Source: Ignavibacteriaceae bacterium
GTDB taxonomy: Bacteria; Bacteroidota; Ignavibacteria; Ignavibacteriales; Ignavibacteriaceae
Length of the DNA stretch: 38,506 bases
Assembly (NCBI GenBank): GCA_013388525.1
Contig: JACAFA010000145.1
Coordinates: 1-38,506 of the forward strand
Direction of reading: 5' to 3'
The notes below the pieces were generated by a model. The model did no database searches and was not told the origin of the DNA. It saw only the letters and a program-made list of their open reading frames with translations. Both the position numbers and the translations under genes were made by a program. Below, piece by piece: positions 17,725-25,339 of this stretch (position 1 is the stretch's first letter; each line of letters begins with the position of its first letter).

Positions 17725-18717
17725 ATGAATGACAAACAAATTGCTGTTGTAACCGGAGCTAACGGATTCGTCGGAAGCCACCTTGTAGATTATCTTCTTA
17801 CAAAAAATTTTGAAGTGAGATGCATTGTTCGAAAGTCAAGCAACCTTCAGTGGCTTAAAGAAAAAGAAGTAAAAATTTTTGATTGCGGGTTATTTGATAA
17901 AGAAGGATTAAGAGAAGCTTTTATAAATGTTAATTATATTTTTCACGTTGCCGGTGTTGTTAAAGCAAAGGATGAAGCAGGATATTTCAAAGGCAATGTT
18001 GAATCTACAAAAGTATTACTCGATGTTGCATCTGAGTTTAAAGATAAAATAAAAAAGTTTGTCGTTGTGAGCAGTCAAACTGTAAGCGGACCAGCATTAA
18101 ATGGAAAACCGGTTAATGAAGATATGAAACCAAATCCGCTTACAACTTATGCAAGAAGCAAACTGAAACAAGAACAGATTGCTCTGAGCTATAAGAATAT
18201 TTTTCCTGTTACGATTTGCCGTGCACCTGCAATTTACGGTGAACGTGATACAGAAATATTTATTTACTTTCAGGTTTTCAACCGCGGGCTTACTACAATG
18301 ATCGGCTTTGACAAAAAAGAATTAAGTTTACTTCACGTAGCAGACTTAGCTGAAGGTTTATATCTCGCTGCAATTTCTGAAAAAGCAAACGGAGAAATTT
18401 ATTTTATCAGCTCAGAAAAATTTTATACCTGGGATGAAGTTGGTGCCATCACTTCAAAAGTGTTAAACAAAAAAGCTTTTAGGATAAGAATTCCACATTT
18501 CATGGTTTTTATTATCGCAGCAATTGCTCAGTTCTTTGCTGTGTTCAGTTCAAAACCGGCAACTCTTAATATAGAAAAAGCAAAAGATCTTACTCAACGA
18601 TACTGGATTTGTGATCCGTCAAAAGCAATGAGAGAACTTGGATACAAACAAAAAGTCTCTATTGAAGAGGGGATTAAGCGAACTTGTGATTGGTATAAAA
18701 AGATGAAGTGGATTTAA
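17725..18717 (+). CDS. Extended SDR / NAD-dependent epimerase family, candidate ceramide reductase (CerR)
   Basis: 330 residues. An N-terminal Rossmann motif TGANGFVGSHL (Gly11, 14, 17), FHVAGVV, the Ser117 region VVVSSQTVSGP and the catalytic Tyr142-x3-Lys146 (YARSK) mark an active extended SDR. A hydrophobic stretch near residues 257-275 (PHFMVFIIAAIAQFFAVF) suggests membrane contact, as expected for a lipid substrate. It is transcribed divergently from the serine palmitoyltransferase gene across 111 nt. In Caulobacter and Bacteroides the ceramide-pathway reductases are members of this same family rather than classical short SDRs. A sugar-nucleotide epimerase or 3-beta-HSD-like role cannot be excluded by sequence alone. 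Confidence 0.8.
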   Translation: MNDKQIAVVTGANGFVGSHLVDYLLTKNFEVRCIVRKSSNLQWLKEKEVKIFDCGLFDKEGLREAFINVNYIFHVAGVVKAKDEAGYFKGNVESTKVLLDVASEFKDKIKKFVVVSSQTVSGPALNGKPVNEDMKPNPLTTYARSKLKQEQIALSYKNIFPVTICRAPAIYGERDTEIFIYFQVFNRGLTTMIGFDKKELSLLHVADLAEGLYLAAISEKANGEIYFISSEKFYTWDEVGAITSKVLNKKAFRIRIPHFMVFIIAAIAQFFAVFSSKPATLNIEKAKDLTQRYWICDPSKAMRELGYKQKVSIEEGIKRTCDWYKKMKWI

Positions 18718-18772
18718 ATTATATGTTTTAATCAGGAAATTATTTTCTTGCTGGTTAACTGAAAATATCAGT

Positions 18773-19159
18773 TTAATTATTCCTTGCACCTTCTCTGATC
18801 CACGTTCTTATACCATCAATATGGTTTCTTTTCAACCATTCGTACGGCGGCATTGGTGCATAAGGGGGAATTTTTTCTATCGAATAAACTAAAACACTTG
18901 TACTGTCGCTTCCGGGAAATATTATACTCGGATCTCTGGTTGCATTTACCCACGAAGATAAATCTAACCCAGCTTCACTGTGCTGAGAGTTATGGCAAGG
19001 AACACATTTAACTTCAAATACAGGTGCGACGTGTTTACTGTAACTAACGTTCGAGTCTGGCATTACAATATTATCTACCTCTGTTGATGTAAAAGAATCG
19101 TCACAGTTTTGTGCAACCAAGATGACACAAGCCAATGAGATGAAAATAAAATATTTCAT
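18773..19159 (-). CDS. c-type cytochrome-like secreted protein (possible lipoprotein)
   Basis: 128 residues from the ATG at 19159. A longer frame to 19213 exists, but its extra 18 residues would bury the signal peptide MKYFIFISLACVILVAQNC. Cys19 could be lipidated, though the AQNC lipobox is poor. The mature part carries one haem c site, CVPCH (Cys52, Cys55, His56), and a likely axial Met103 in APMPPYEWL. The layout (YSKHVAPVFEVKCVPCHN, GLDLSSW, final IRTWIREGARNN) matches the small periplasmic cytochrome domain common in Planctomycetes and Bacteroidetes. Electron-transfer partner unknown. It converges with the SDR gene. Confidence 0.8.
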   Translation of the reverse strand: MKYFIFISLACVILVAQNCDDSFTSTEVDNIVMPDSNVSYSKHVAPVFEVKCVPCHNSQHSEAGLDLSSWVNATRDPSIIFPGSDSTSVLVYSIEKIPPYAPMPPYEWLKRNHIDGIRTWIREGARNN

Positions 19160-19250
19160 AATTTGTGATTCCATTTCAGATGCAAAAATATTTCTGTATA
19201 AAGTATTCTTCAAAGGTTAAAATAAATACACCTTTGAACTCTAAATAAAA

Positions 19251-19281
19251 TTGACAAAGGAATAAAAGATAATTAGTTTTG
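19251..19281 (+). promoter_or_regulatory. Promoter upstream of the partial tRNA-Ala copy
   Basis: TTGACA (19251-19256), a 17-nt spacer and TAGTTTTG (19274-19281), an exact match to the Bacteroidetes TAnnTTTG -10 box. Predicted transcription start is near 19287, about 15 nt before the tRNA-like sequence. Confidence 0.65.
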
Positions 19282-19300
19282 CCTCTGTAAAAAGAAAAAC

Positions 19301-19327
19301 TGGGGCTATAGCTCAGCTGGGAGAGCG
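19301..19327 (+). repeat. Direct repeat, copy 1 of the tRNA-Ala 5' segment
   Basis: 27 nt identical to 19700-19726. It covers the acceptor 5' strand and D-arm of tRNA-Ala. Period between the copies is 399 nt. Confidence 0.95.
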
Positions 19328-19373
19328 TCCCGAATAAATTCGGGAAGGTCAGTAAGATAATTTCCATAGTTCC
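19302..19373 (+). pseudogene. Partial/degenerate tRNA-Ala copy
   Basis: The acceptor 5' strand and D-arm are identical to the intact tRNA-Ala at 19701. The anticodon arm is replaced by an 18-nt palindrome, TCCCGAATAAATTCGGGA (19328-19345), whose loop lacks the universal T33. The variable-loop AGGTCAG follows, then similarity ends: no T-arm can be folded. A TAGTTCC at 19367-19373 could still pair with the acceptor strand using G-U pairs. It cannot be a functional tRNA, yet a good promoter precedes it. Either a decayed paralog or the junction left by insertion of the GIY-YIG gene. Confidence 0.75.
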
Positions 19374-19390
19374 ATTTAAAATTTAGATTT

Positions 19391-19639
19391 GTGTTTTCTG
19401 TTTATATTTTAAAAAGTTCTGTTACTGATAAATACTATATAGGTCAGACATCTGATATCGCGAAAAGGTTATTTTATCATAATTCAGGATATTCAAAATC
19501 TACAAAAGGGGGAATACCGTGGAGATTAGTGTATATAGAAAAATATAATACAAGGCGGCAGGCAATTAAGAGAGAAACAGAATTAAAAAAATATAAAAGC
19601 AGAGTAATTATTGAAAAGATTTTGGAAAGCAATCGATAG
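19391..19639 (+). CDS. GIY-YIG family nuclease (UPF0213-like)
   Basis: 82 residues starting at GTG. The N-terminus FSVYILKSSVTDKYYIGQT holds the GIY (here VYI) and YIG halves of the motif, followed by the Arg in IAKRLFYHN and the helix QAIKRETELKKYKSR with the likely metal-binding Glu. This is a complete single-domain nuclease of the small GIY-YIG family, without DNA-binding extension. It sits between a partial and an intact copy of tRNA-Ala, a context resembling a homing or site-specific insertion. No clear Shine-Dalgarno precedes it. Whether it cuts tRNA genes or repairs DNA cannot be told from the sequence. Confidence 0.85.
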   Translation: MFSVYILKSSVTDKYYIGQTSDIAKRLFYHNSGYSKSTKGGIPWRLVYIEKYNTRRQAIKRETELKKYKSRVIIEKILESNR

Positions 19640-19699
19640 AAAATTTTAAGATAAGTTGACTGGTAATTAGAAAAAAGAAAAAGTTTTTTGAAATAATTT

Positions 19700-19773
<74 letters not shown>

Positions 19774-19777
19774 CTAT

Positions 19778-19834
19778 TCTTCGTTTTTTGGAAAGTGATG
19801 AAACGATGACTTTCACTCCGAAGCGTAACGAAGA
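19778..19834 (+). repeat. Nested inverted repeat downstream of tRNA-Ala
   Basis: TCTTCGTT (19778-19785) pairs with AACGAAGA (19827-19834), enclosing GAAAGT (19791-19796) and ACTTTC (19809-19814). An 11-nt element TTCACTCCGAA inside recurs about 44 nt later. It could be a 3' processing or termination structure, but no T-run follows. Confidence 0.45.
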
Positions 19835-20003
19835 TTGAGTAATAACATAAATTATTCACTCCGAAACTTTGCGCGGGCAGATATTTCAGGCGTCGAATAA
19901 AAACTTATCAATGCCTTTTTAATTCTGATTAATAAAAAAATCATAGCATTTCAATCATTTATGAATTTAATTTAAATTTCTTCGAAGTTTAATCCCTCAT
20001 TTA

Positions 20004-21362
20004 ATGAAACTTCTTCCCGAAAATAATTATTATAAAAGAATTCTGAGGGTTGCACTACCGGCGATTGCAGGATTATCAACACAAATGGTTGTTTCACTTG
20101 TTGACTCTGCTATGGTCGGCAGATTAGAAGAAGCAACTTACGCACTCGCAGCAATGGGAATAGGAGTTCTTGCAACGTGGGCACTGATTAGTTTCTTCTC
20201 AAGTCTCGCTACAGGAATTCACGTCGTCGTTGCCAGAAAGTACGGCGAAGGAGATTACATTTCCTGCGGCATAACTTTAAACAATTCTATTCTTTTGTCT
20301 GTATTCGTAGGAATAGTTGTGGCTTCAGTTGGAGTCTTTTTTGCTTCTCCTATTGCTCATCTTTTTGCGTCAGATGAAATGGTTGGTAATTATGCCAGTG
20401 ATTATATCTATTATCGCTTTATGGGCATACCATTTTTTTTGATATCCGTTTCTTTCAGGGGATTTTTCTTCGGTATCAACAAAACAAAAATATTTATGTT
20501 CTCAGGTGCAATAACAAATCTGCTGAATATAATTTTTAATTATATGTTTATATATGGCGCATTTGGTTTACCAAGGATGGGATTAGCAGGTGCAGGGCTG
20601 GGTTCAACTCTTGCAACTATGTTCGATGGTTTTTTTTATATATCAATTATTTTATTGCCTTCTTATCGGTTAAGATTTCAAAACTTCAAACACCTTGTAT
20701 TAAATAAAAATATAATTACTGCTATCTTAAAGATTTCTTTACCCGTTTCATTTCAAAATGTTTTTATACTTATTGGTTTTCTTAGTTTTGTGGCGATTAC
20801 CGGAATCATAGGAACTTTAGAGCAGGCAGCATCACAGGCTATTATTAGTACTCTGTTTATTTCTTTTTTACCTTGCTTTGGTTTTGGCATTGCTGTCCAG
20901 ACTCTTGTAGGAAATAATCTGGGTGCAAAGAAATTTCTTCTAGCAAAAATCTACGGATATGAAACCGCAAAGGTCGCCACCATTTACACAATCATACTGG
21001 GATTTATTTTTATCATAATACCGCAATATGTTCTGCTTATAATTACAAATGATCAGAATATAATTCATACTGCGGCTCCGGCATTAAGAATTGCAGGATT
21101 CGCTCAGATTTTTTACGCTAAAGGTGTTGTGCTGGCAAACGGGCTGCAGGCAGCAGGCAGATCATTTTATGTTATGAAATCAGAAGTAGTAACAAATCTG
21201 ATTATTTTTGTTCCATTGGCTTATTTTCTTGGAGTGTACCTTGATCTTGGTTTAACATGGGCGTGGGTAGCGTTGCCGGTTTATATTATTATTTATTCCT
21301 TGATGATTTATCTGAAGTTTAATTCGAAAGACTGGTTCACAAAAATTCCGCTGGAAAAATGA
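20004..21362 (+). CDS. MATE family multidrug efflux transporter
   Basis: 452 residues with about 12 membrane-spanning helices in two homologous halves. The start LRVALPAIAGLSTQMVVSLVDSAMVGRLEEATYALAAMGIG is the typical MATE helix 1/2 region, and the second half repeats it at KISLPVSFQNVFILIGFLSFVAITGIIG. The length is normal for the family. These inner-membrane antiporters use Na+ or H+ gradients to export cationic drugs or metabolites; the substrate cannot be read here. No Shine-Dalgarno is evident. It stands alone between the tRNA-Ala region and the promoter at 21419. Confidence 0.92.
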   Translation: MKLLPENNYYKRILRVALPAIAGLSTQMVVSLVDSAMVGRLEEATYALAAMGIGVLATWALISFFSSLATGIHVVVARKYGEGDYISCGITLNNSILLSVFVGIVVASVGVFFASPIAHLFASDEMVGNYASDYIYYRFMGIPFFLISVSFRGFFFGINKTKIFMFSGAITNLLNIIFNYMFIYGAFGLPRMGLAGAGLGSTLATMFDGFFYISIILLPSYRLRFQNFKHLVLNKNIITAILKISLPVSFQNVFILIGFLSFVAITGIIGTLEQAASQAIISTLFISFLPCFGFGIAVQTLVGNNLGAKKFLLAKIYGYETAKVATIYTIILGFIFIIIPQYVLLIITNDQNIIHTAAPALRIAGFAQIFYAKGVVLANGLQAAGRSFYVMKSEVVTNLIIFVPLAYFLGVYLDLGLTWAWVALPVYIIIYSLMIYLKFNSKDWFTKIPLEK

Positions 21363-21418
21363 CGTTAATCTTTTAAAGAAACGCAAAAGTTTAAATTTGA
21401 AAACCTTATACAAAAGTA

Positions 21419-21447
21419 TTGACATTCTGCTTTAAGAGAAATATATT
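21419..21447 (+). promoter_or_regulatory. Near-consensus sigma70 promoter for the 21454-24724 gene run
   Basis: TTGACA (21419-21424), a 17-nt spacer and TATATT (21442-21447). The expected start point, about 7 nt past the -10 box, falls on or next to the A of the ATG at 21454, so the transcript would be leaderless. Confidence 0.65.
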
Positions 21448-21453
21448 GGCAGT

Positions 21454-21852
21454 ATGAAAATTAGATTTTCGCAGATTCTTATAACTCTTCTGGCTGCAAC
21501 AGCAATTTTTGCAGGTACATTCCTCGAATATTTCCACGGAAGAAGTGAAGGGGAAGACATTCGATTGGAATGGAAGACAAAAGAAGAGGTCAATCTTCAG
21601 CATTTCAAGATTGAAAGAAAAACCCCGCAAAGTTCATTTGTTGAAATCGCAACCGTTGAACCAAAAGGAAGTAATTCCTATTATTCTTATGTTGATCAGT
21701 CGGTTTACAAAGGTAACAATATGATTTTTATTTACAGATTAAAAATTGTAGATACCAATGGTCAATATGCATATTCGAATGAAGTCAGCGTTTCGCATAG
21801 TGTTTCCGGAGTTAAGCGAACGTGGGGTAGTATCAAGGCTATGTTTCGGTGA
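21454..21852 (+). CDS. Small secreted beta-sandwich protein of unknown function
   Basis: 132 residues with a signal peptide (about 1-20, ending AIFAG). The mature part has IRLEWKTKEEVNLQHFKIERK, then IYRLKIVDTNGQYAYSNEVSV, which is the fibronectin-like module that in Bacteroidetes and Ignavibacteria secreted proteins usually comes just before the T9SS sorting domain. Here no sorting domain follows: the protein ends in a short basic tail SGVKRTWGSIKAMFR. No Shine-Dalgarno is present. The last 4 nt overlap the GTG start of the SpoIID gene, so translation is probably coupled. I do not know its function. Confidence 0.8.
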   Translation: MKIRFSQILITLLAATAIFAGTFLEYFHGRSEGEDIRLEWKTKEEVNLQHFKIERKTPQSSFVEIATVEPKGSNSYYSYVDQSVYKGNNMIFIYRLKIVDTNGQYAYSNEVSVSHSVSGVKRTWGSIKAMFR

Positions 21853-23198
21853 TTTGCGATAGTAATTTTTCCTTTCCGATAAAAATCCTTTCCTTATTTT
21901 TTAATTCACCTAAATTTTCCAGATCAGTTTTTCAAATTCTTGTTTTTATAATTTTATTATTGCTTTCCTGTACGCCAACTAAACGTGTTTTAGAAAAAGG
22001 TGAAGTCAATGATAAACCTGAAATGGAAACTAAAACTGATAAAGATGTCAAAGATGAAGAGACACTTGCTGAACTTAATCTTTCTGAAATCAGAGTGTCA
22101 ATGCAGGGTTTATTAAATCCGGAATCATTAATTATTGGTTCACAAGCTAATCTTTTTAATAATGAGACAAAGGTTGCATTAATTAAATCCGGAAATGTAA
22201 TTAATTGCTTTAATGATAACGGCAGGTTAAGTTTGAAAATAAAAGAAGAAATCTTCAACGGTGAAAAATTCTCACTCACTCCATCAGAAACAGATGAAAT
22301 AATTACAATAAATAGAAAAAAATACAGAGGGAAAATTCAAATTTCTTCTTCAGGTAATTCAATAGATATTATCAATGTTCTGAATCTGGAAGATTATGTT
22401 AAAGGAGTACTTGCTAAAGAAATGCCTTTAGGGAAAAATGAAGAAAACTTAGAAGCGCTTAAAGCTTTAGCTGTATGTGTACGAACTTATGCGATTCAAA
22501 AAATGAAAGACGGAAAAGTATATTTTGATATTTATGCTGATACCCGTGACCAGGTTTATGGTGGTGTTGATGCTGAAAGTTCTGTTTCTAACAGAGCAGT
22601 AGAGCAGACAGAAAAACTAATTTTGAAATACAATAATAATCCTGCAATAATTTTCTACCATTCAACTTGCGGTGGTTATACAGAATCTTCAGCAAATGTT
22701 TTTACTAAGGATGAAATTCCATATTTGACGGGTATTAAAGATGGTGATGAACCAAATTGTAAAATTTCTCCAAGATTTCATTGGGAAGAAACTTACAGCA
22801 GGGAATTGATAATAAACAGATTGAAAAACTATTCTCTTATTGAAAACCAAAATTATTTACTGGAAAATATTTATGTGATCAGCAGATTCAGTTCGGGAAG
22901 AGTGAATGAACTTGAGATAATCGTGTCAAATAATAGTGGCGAAGAAAAATCAGTAATTATCAGAGGCAATGAAATCAGAAGTATTCTCAAAAATGCTGAT
23001 GGAAAAAGTATTCTGTGGAGTACGATGTTTGATGTATCTTTGAAATCAAATTCAGTAATTTTAAAAGGTAAAGGATTTGGTCATGGTGTCGGGTTGTGTC
23101 AGTGGGGAGCAATTGCGCTTTCACAAACTGGTTCAACTTATCAGGAAATTTTAAATCACTACTATCCCGGAACTGAAATCGAAAGAATAGATGATTAA
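21849..23198 (+). CDS. SpoIID/LytB domain protein, probable lipoprotein
   Basis: 449 residues from a GTG that overlaps the previous stop (GTGA). A hydrophobic segment ends in FIILLLLSC, with Cys41 as likely lipidation site after an unusually long n-region. Residues about 170-440 are the SpoIID/LytB domain: LNLEDYVKGVLAKEMPLG, the helix EALKALAVCVRTYAI, the TRDQVYGG segment, YHSTCGGYTESSANVF and the final GKGFGHGVGLCQWGAIALSQ. Relatives include the SpoIID lytic transglycosylase of Bacillus, which cuts glycan strands at denuded sites; in Gram-negative bacteria the role is cell-wall remodelling, not sporulation. Its end overlaps the maf start by 8 nt. Confidence 0.88.
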   Translation: MICDSNFSFPIKILSLFFNSPKFSRSVFQILVFIILLLLSCTPTKRVLEKGEVNDKPEMETKTDKDVKDEETLAELNLSEIRVSMQGLLNPESLIIGSQANLFNNETKVALIKSGNVINCFNDNGRLSLKIKEEIFNGEKFSLTPSETDEIITINRKKYRGKIQISSSGNSIDIINVLNLEDYVKGVLAKEMPLGKNEENLEALKALAVCVRTYAIQKMKDGKVYFDIYADTRDQVYGGVDAESSVSNRAVEQTEKLILKYNNNPAIIFYHSTCGGYTESSANVFTKDEIPYLTGIKDGDEPNCKISPRFHWEETYSRELIINRLKNYSLIENQNYLLENIYVISRFSSGRVNELEIIVSNNSGEEKSVIIRGNEIRSILKNADGKSILWSTMFDVSLKSNSVILKGKGFGHGVGLCQWGAIALSQTGSTYQEILNHYYPGTEIERIDD

Positions 23199-23769
23199 AA
23201 CCAGTCAACAAATATATCTTGCATCAAAATCACCAAGAAGACGGAAACTCCTCAAACAGCTTGGAATTAAATTCAAATCATTCACAGCAAATTCAGTTGA
23301 AGATTTTTTAGATGGTGAGCATCCTGTTGAATGTGTTAAACGAATTGCATTAGAAAAAATGGAAAAAGCAAAACAAAAAGTTGATGATAGTATAATCATT
23401 ACCGCTGACACGATAGTTGTTCTGGGTAGAACAGTCATTGGAAAACCAAAAAGTAAAAAAGATGCAATAGATATTTTATCACTTCTCAGTGGACGGATTC
23501 ATACTGTTTATACAGGATTCTGTGTACTCAACCAGAAAACAAAAAAGTTGATTCTTGATTATGAAAAAACTGAAGTTGAATTTCGTCATCTAAAAAAAGA
23601 TGAAATAATTGACTACGTTATTGCCGGCAGTCCGATGGATAAAGCTGGTGCTTATGGAATTCAGGATGATTTTGGAGCTGTGTTTGTAAAGAGAATTAAC
23701 GGCTGCTACTATAATGTTGTCGGTCTTCCTTTGGCAAAACTTTACAGTGCACTCAGAAAAGTAATCTGA
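23191..23769 (+). CDS. maf: Maf family nucleotide pyrophosphatase
   Basis: 192 residues, the usual length. It opens with IYLASKSPRRRKLLKQLGIKF, the S-x-S-P-R-R phosphate-binding loop of Maf, followed by IALEKMEKAK, ITADTIVVL with the metal-binding Asp, IGKPKSKKDA and AYGIQDDFGAVFVKRINGCYYNVVGLPL. Maf proteins hydrolyse dTTP, UTP and modified pyrimidine nucleotides to monophosphates and can arrest septum formation when overproduced. Which subfamily (YhdE or YceF) was not resolved. The ATG at 23191 overlaps the SpoIID gene by 8 nt, in line with coupled translation and a cell-wall or division context. Confidence 0.93.
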   Translation: MIKTSQQIYLASKSPRRRKLLKQLGIKFKSFTANSVEDFLDGEHPVECVKRIALEKMEKAKQKVDDSIIITADTIVVLGRTVIGKPKSKKDAIDILSLLSGRIHTVYTGFCVLNQKTKKLILDYEKTEVEFRHLKKDEIIDYVIAGSPMDKAGAYGIQDDFGAVFVKRINGCYYNVVGLPLAKLYSALRKVI

Positions 23770-23770
23770 T

Positions 23771-24724
23771 TTGCTTAATAAACTCAAACAAAAAGTTATA
23801 GTGTCGATTGTAATTGCAGGTGTTTTATATCTGGCATTTACAATTTATGCTGATTTTAATCAGGTAATAAGTGCTTTCGGAAAATTTAATCTGCTTCTTG
23901 TTCCTGTTCTCCTGATACTCTCTTTCCTGAATTACTTTGTAAGATTTATTAAATGGGACTATTATCTTTCAGTTGTAAAAGTTAAGATGAAAAAAACAGA
24001 TTCACTCTCAACTTTTATGTCAGGGCTGATAATGAGCGTTACACCTGCTAAACTTGGTGAAGTCCTAAAATCTGTTCTCGTTAAAGAAATTACTGGTGAA
24101 CCAATCAGCAAAACTGCACCGATAATTCTCGCTGAACGTATAACCGATTTTCTATCTTTATTACTAATTGCGATTGTTGGCGCTTTTGTATTTGATTATG
24201 GCGGAAACATTACAATTCTTGTGACGGTTTTTTTCATAATTCTGATCATCATCATTAGCAATAAACAAATTGCTTTGCCACTGATTAATTTTTCTGAAAA
24301 AATTCCCTTTGTTAAAAAATATATTCATAATATCCACTCAGCTTATGAAAGTTCTTACCAGCTTTTAAAGATCAAACCGCTGATTCTTATGACATTAGTA
24401 AGTTTAATTTCCTGGGGATTTGAATGTTGGGGATATTATATAATTCTTCTGAATTTTAATGTAGACTTTGGACTACTATGGGCTTCGTTCAGTTATAGTT
24501 TTTCAACTATCGTTGGAGCGATTTCGATGTTACCTGGAGGTTTGGGTTTAACAGAAGGTTCACTAACATTTCTTCTCGTTAAGAAAAAAATACCTGTGGA
24601 TATTTCAGTTGCTACTACTTTTATTGTTCGGGTTGTTACACTCTGGTTTGCTGTTATAGTTGGAATCGTAAGTCTGACGATTTATCAAAAAAAATTCGGA
24701 CAAATAAAAAATGAATCGACTTAA
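23771..24724 (+). CDS. Flippase-like integral membrane protein (UPF0104 / LPG synthase TM family)
   Basis: 317 residues beginning at a TTG 1 nt after the maf stop. About eight membrane helices are visible. Conserved UPF0104 elements are NYFVRFIKWDYYL, the MSVTPAKLGEVLKS loop, APIILAERITDFLSLL and the glycine-rich MLPGGLGLTEGSL near residues 255-270. This family shares its fold with the flippase half of lysylphosphatidylglycerol synthase MprF; many members are thought to move lipids or lipid-linked sugars. No aminoacyl-transferase domain is fused here. It ends the run of overlapping genes that began at 21454. Confidence 0.85.
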   Translation: MLNKLKQKVIVSIVIAGVLYLAFTIYADFNQVISAFGKFNLLLVPVLLILSFLNYFVRFIKWDYYLSVVKVKMKKTDSLSTFMSGLIMSVTPAKLGEVLKSVLVKEITGEPISKTAPIILAERITDFLSLLLIAIVGAFVFDYGGNITILVTVFFIILIIIISNKQIALPLINFSEKIPFVKKYIHNIHSAYESSYQLLKIKPLILMTLVSLISWGFECWGYYIILLNFNVDFGLLWASFSYSFSTIVGAISMLPGGLGLTEGSLTFLLVKKKIPVDISVATTFIVRVVTLWFAVIVGIVSLTIYQKKFGQIKNEST

Positions 24725-24773
24725 TAGTTATTATTATCTGCCAGCAGATAGTCGAAAGAAACCATTAACTATT
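24723..24773 (+). repeat. Nested inverted repeat after the membrane protein gene
   Basis: Outer arms AATAGTTA (24723-24730) and TAACTATT (24766-24773) enclose TATCTGC (24735-24741) and GCAGATA (24744-24750). It could form a branched stem at the mRNA 3' end. No T-run follows, so a classical terminator is not claimed. Confidence 0.4.
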
Positions 24774-24848
24774 TCTTAAGAATGATAATTCAAAATTCAT
24801 TTTAGAATAAGTAAGATAAAATTATACATCAGAAACATGCGTATTTCC

Positions 24849-24879
24849 TTGATTTAAAGTAATATGGTTGGTATTTTTG
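24849..24879 (+). promoter_or_regulatory. Promoter of the YtxH gene
   Basis: TTGATT (24849-24854), a 17-nt spacer and TATTTTTG (24872-24879), an exact TAnnTTTG box. Predicted start near 24885, 24 nt before the ATG, leaving room for the ribosome-binding site GAAAGGAAA. Confidence 0.7.
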
Positions 24880-24908
24880 TGCCCACTAAAAATTGAAAGG
24901 AAACGATT

Positions 24909-25331
24909 ATGGGACAAGGAAGTAATTTCAAAAAGGGCCTTTTGATCGGCTTTTTTACAGGTGGTGCTTTAGGTGCAGCTATTGCATTACTTTTTGCTCC
25001 AAAGAGTGGAAAGGAATTGAGAAAAGATATTAAAGATAAAAGCGAAGAGTATCTTGATGAGGCTGAAAAATACATCTCTCAGGCAAAAGAAAAAGCTGTT
25101 GATATGATAAATGAAGGAAAAAGGAAATCCGAGAAATTGATCAAAGAAGCAAAAGATAAATCTGACCAGCTATTAAAAGATGCTGAGAAAGTTTATAAGG
25201 AGGCAAAGGGTAAAGTATCTGATACTATAAAAACCGGGAAAGAATCCTTCGAAGATAAGAGAGAACAAATCAAGGATGCAATTAAAGCCGGAGTGGATGC
25301 TTATAAAGAATCTAAACATTCCGGAGAATAA
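24909..25331 (+). CDS. YtxH domain stress-type protein
   Basis: 140 residues. One membrane helix with the glycine-rich FKKGLLIGFFTGGALGAAIALLFAPKSGKELR (residues 7-38) is the YtxH signature. The rest is a highly charged Lys/Glu coiled coil with repeated EKAKDKS/DEAEK units, resembling gas-vesicle GvpP-like or LEA-like proteins. Function in this group is unknown; relatives respond to stress. It has its own good promoter and a Shine-Dalgarno GAAAGGAAA. A DUF948-like gene begins 8 nt downstream, so the two likely act together at the membrane. Confidence 0.88.
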   Translation: MGQGSNFKKGLLIGFFTGGALGAAIALLFAPKSGKELRKDIKDKSEEYLDEAEKYISQAKEKAVDMINEGKRKSEKLIKEAKDKSDQLLKDAEKVYKEAKGKVSDTIKTGKESFEDKREQIKDAIKAGVDAYKESKHSGE

Positions 25332-25339
25332 TTTTCTTA

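Noticed and set aside
19176..19367. Minus-strand ORF of 63 aa with LSQLSYSP
   Set aside because: Overlaps the partial tRNA copy and the cytochrome gene start; it is another tRNA antisense artefact.
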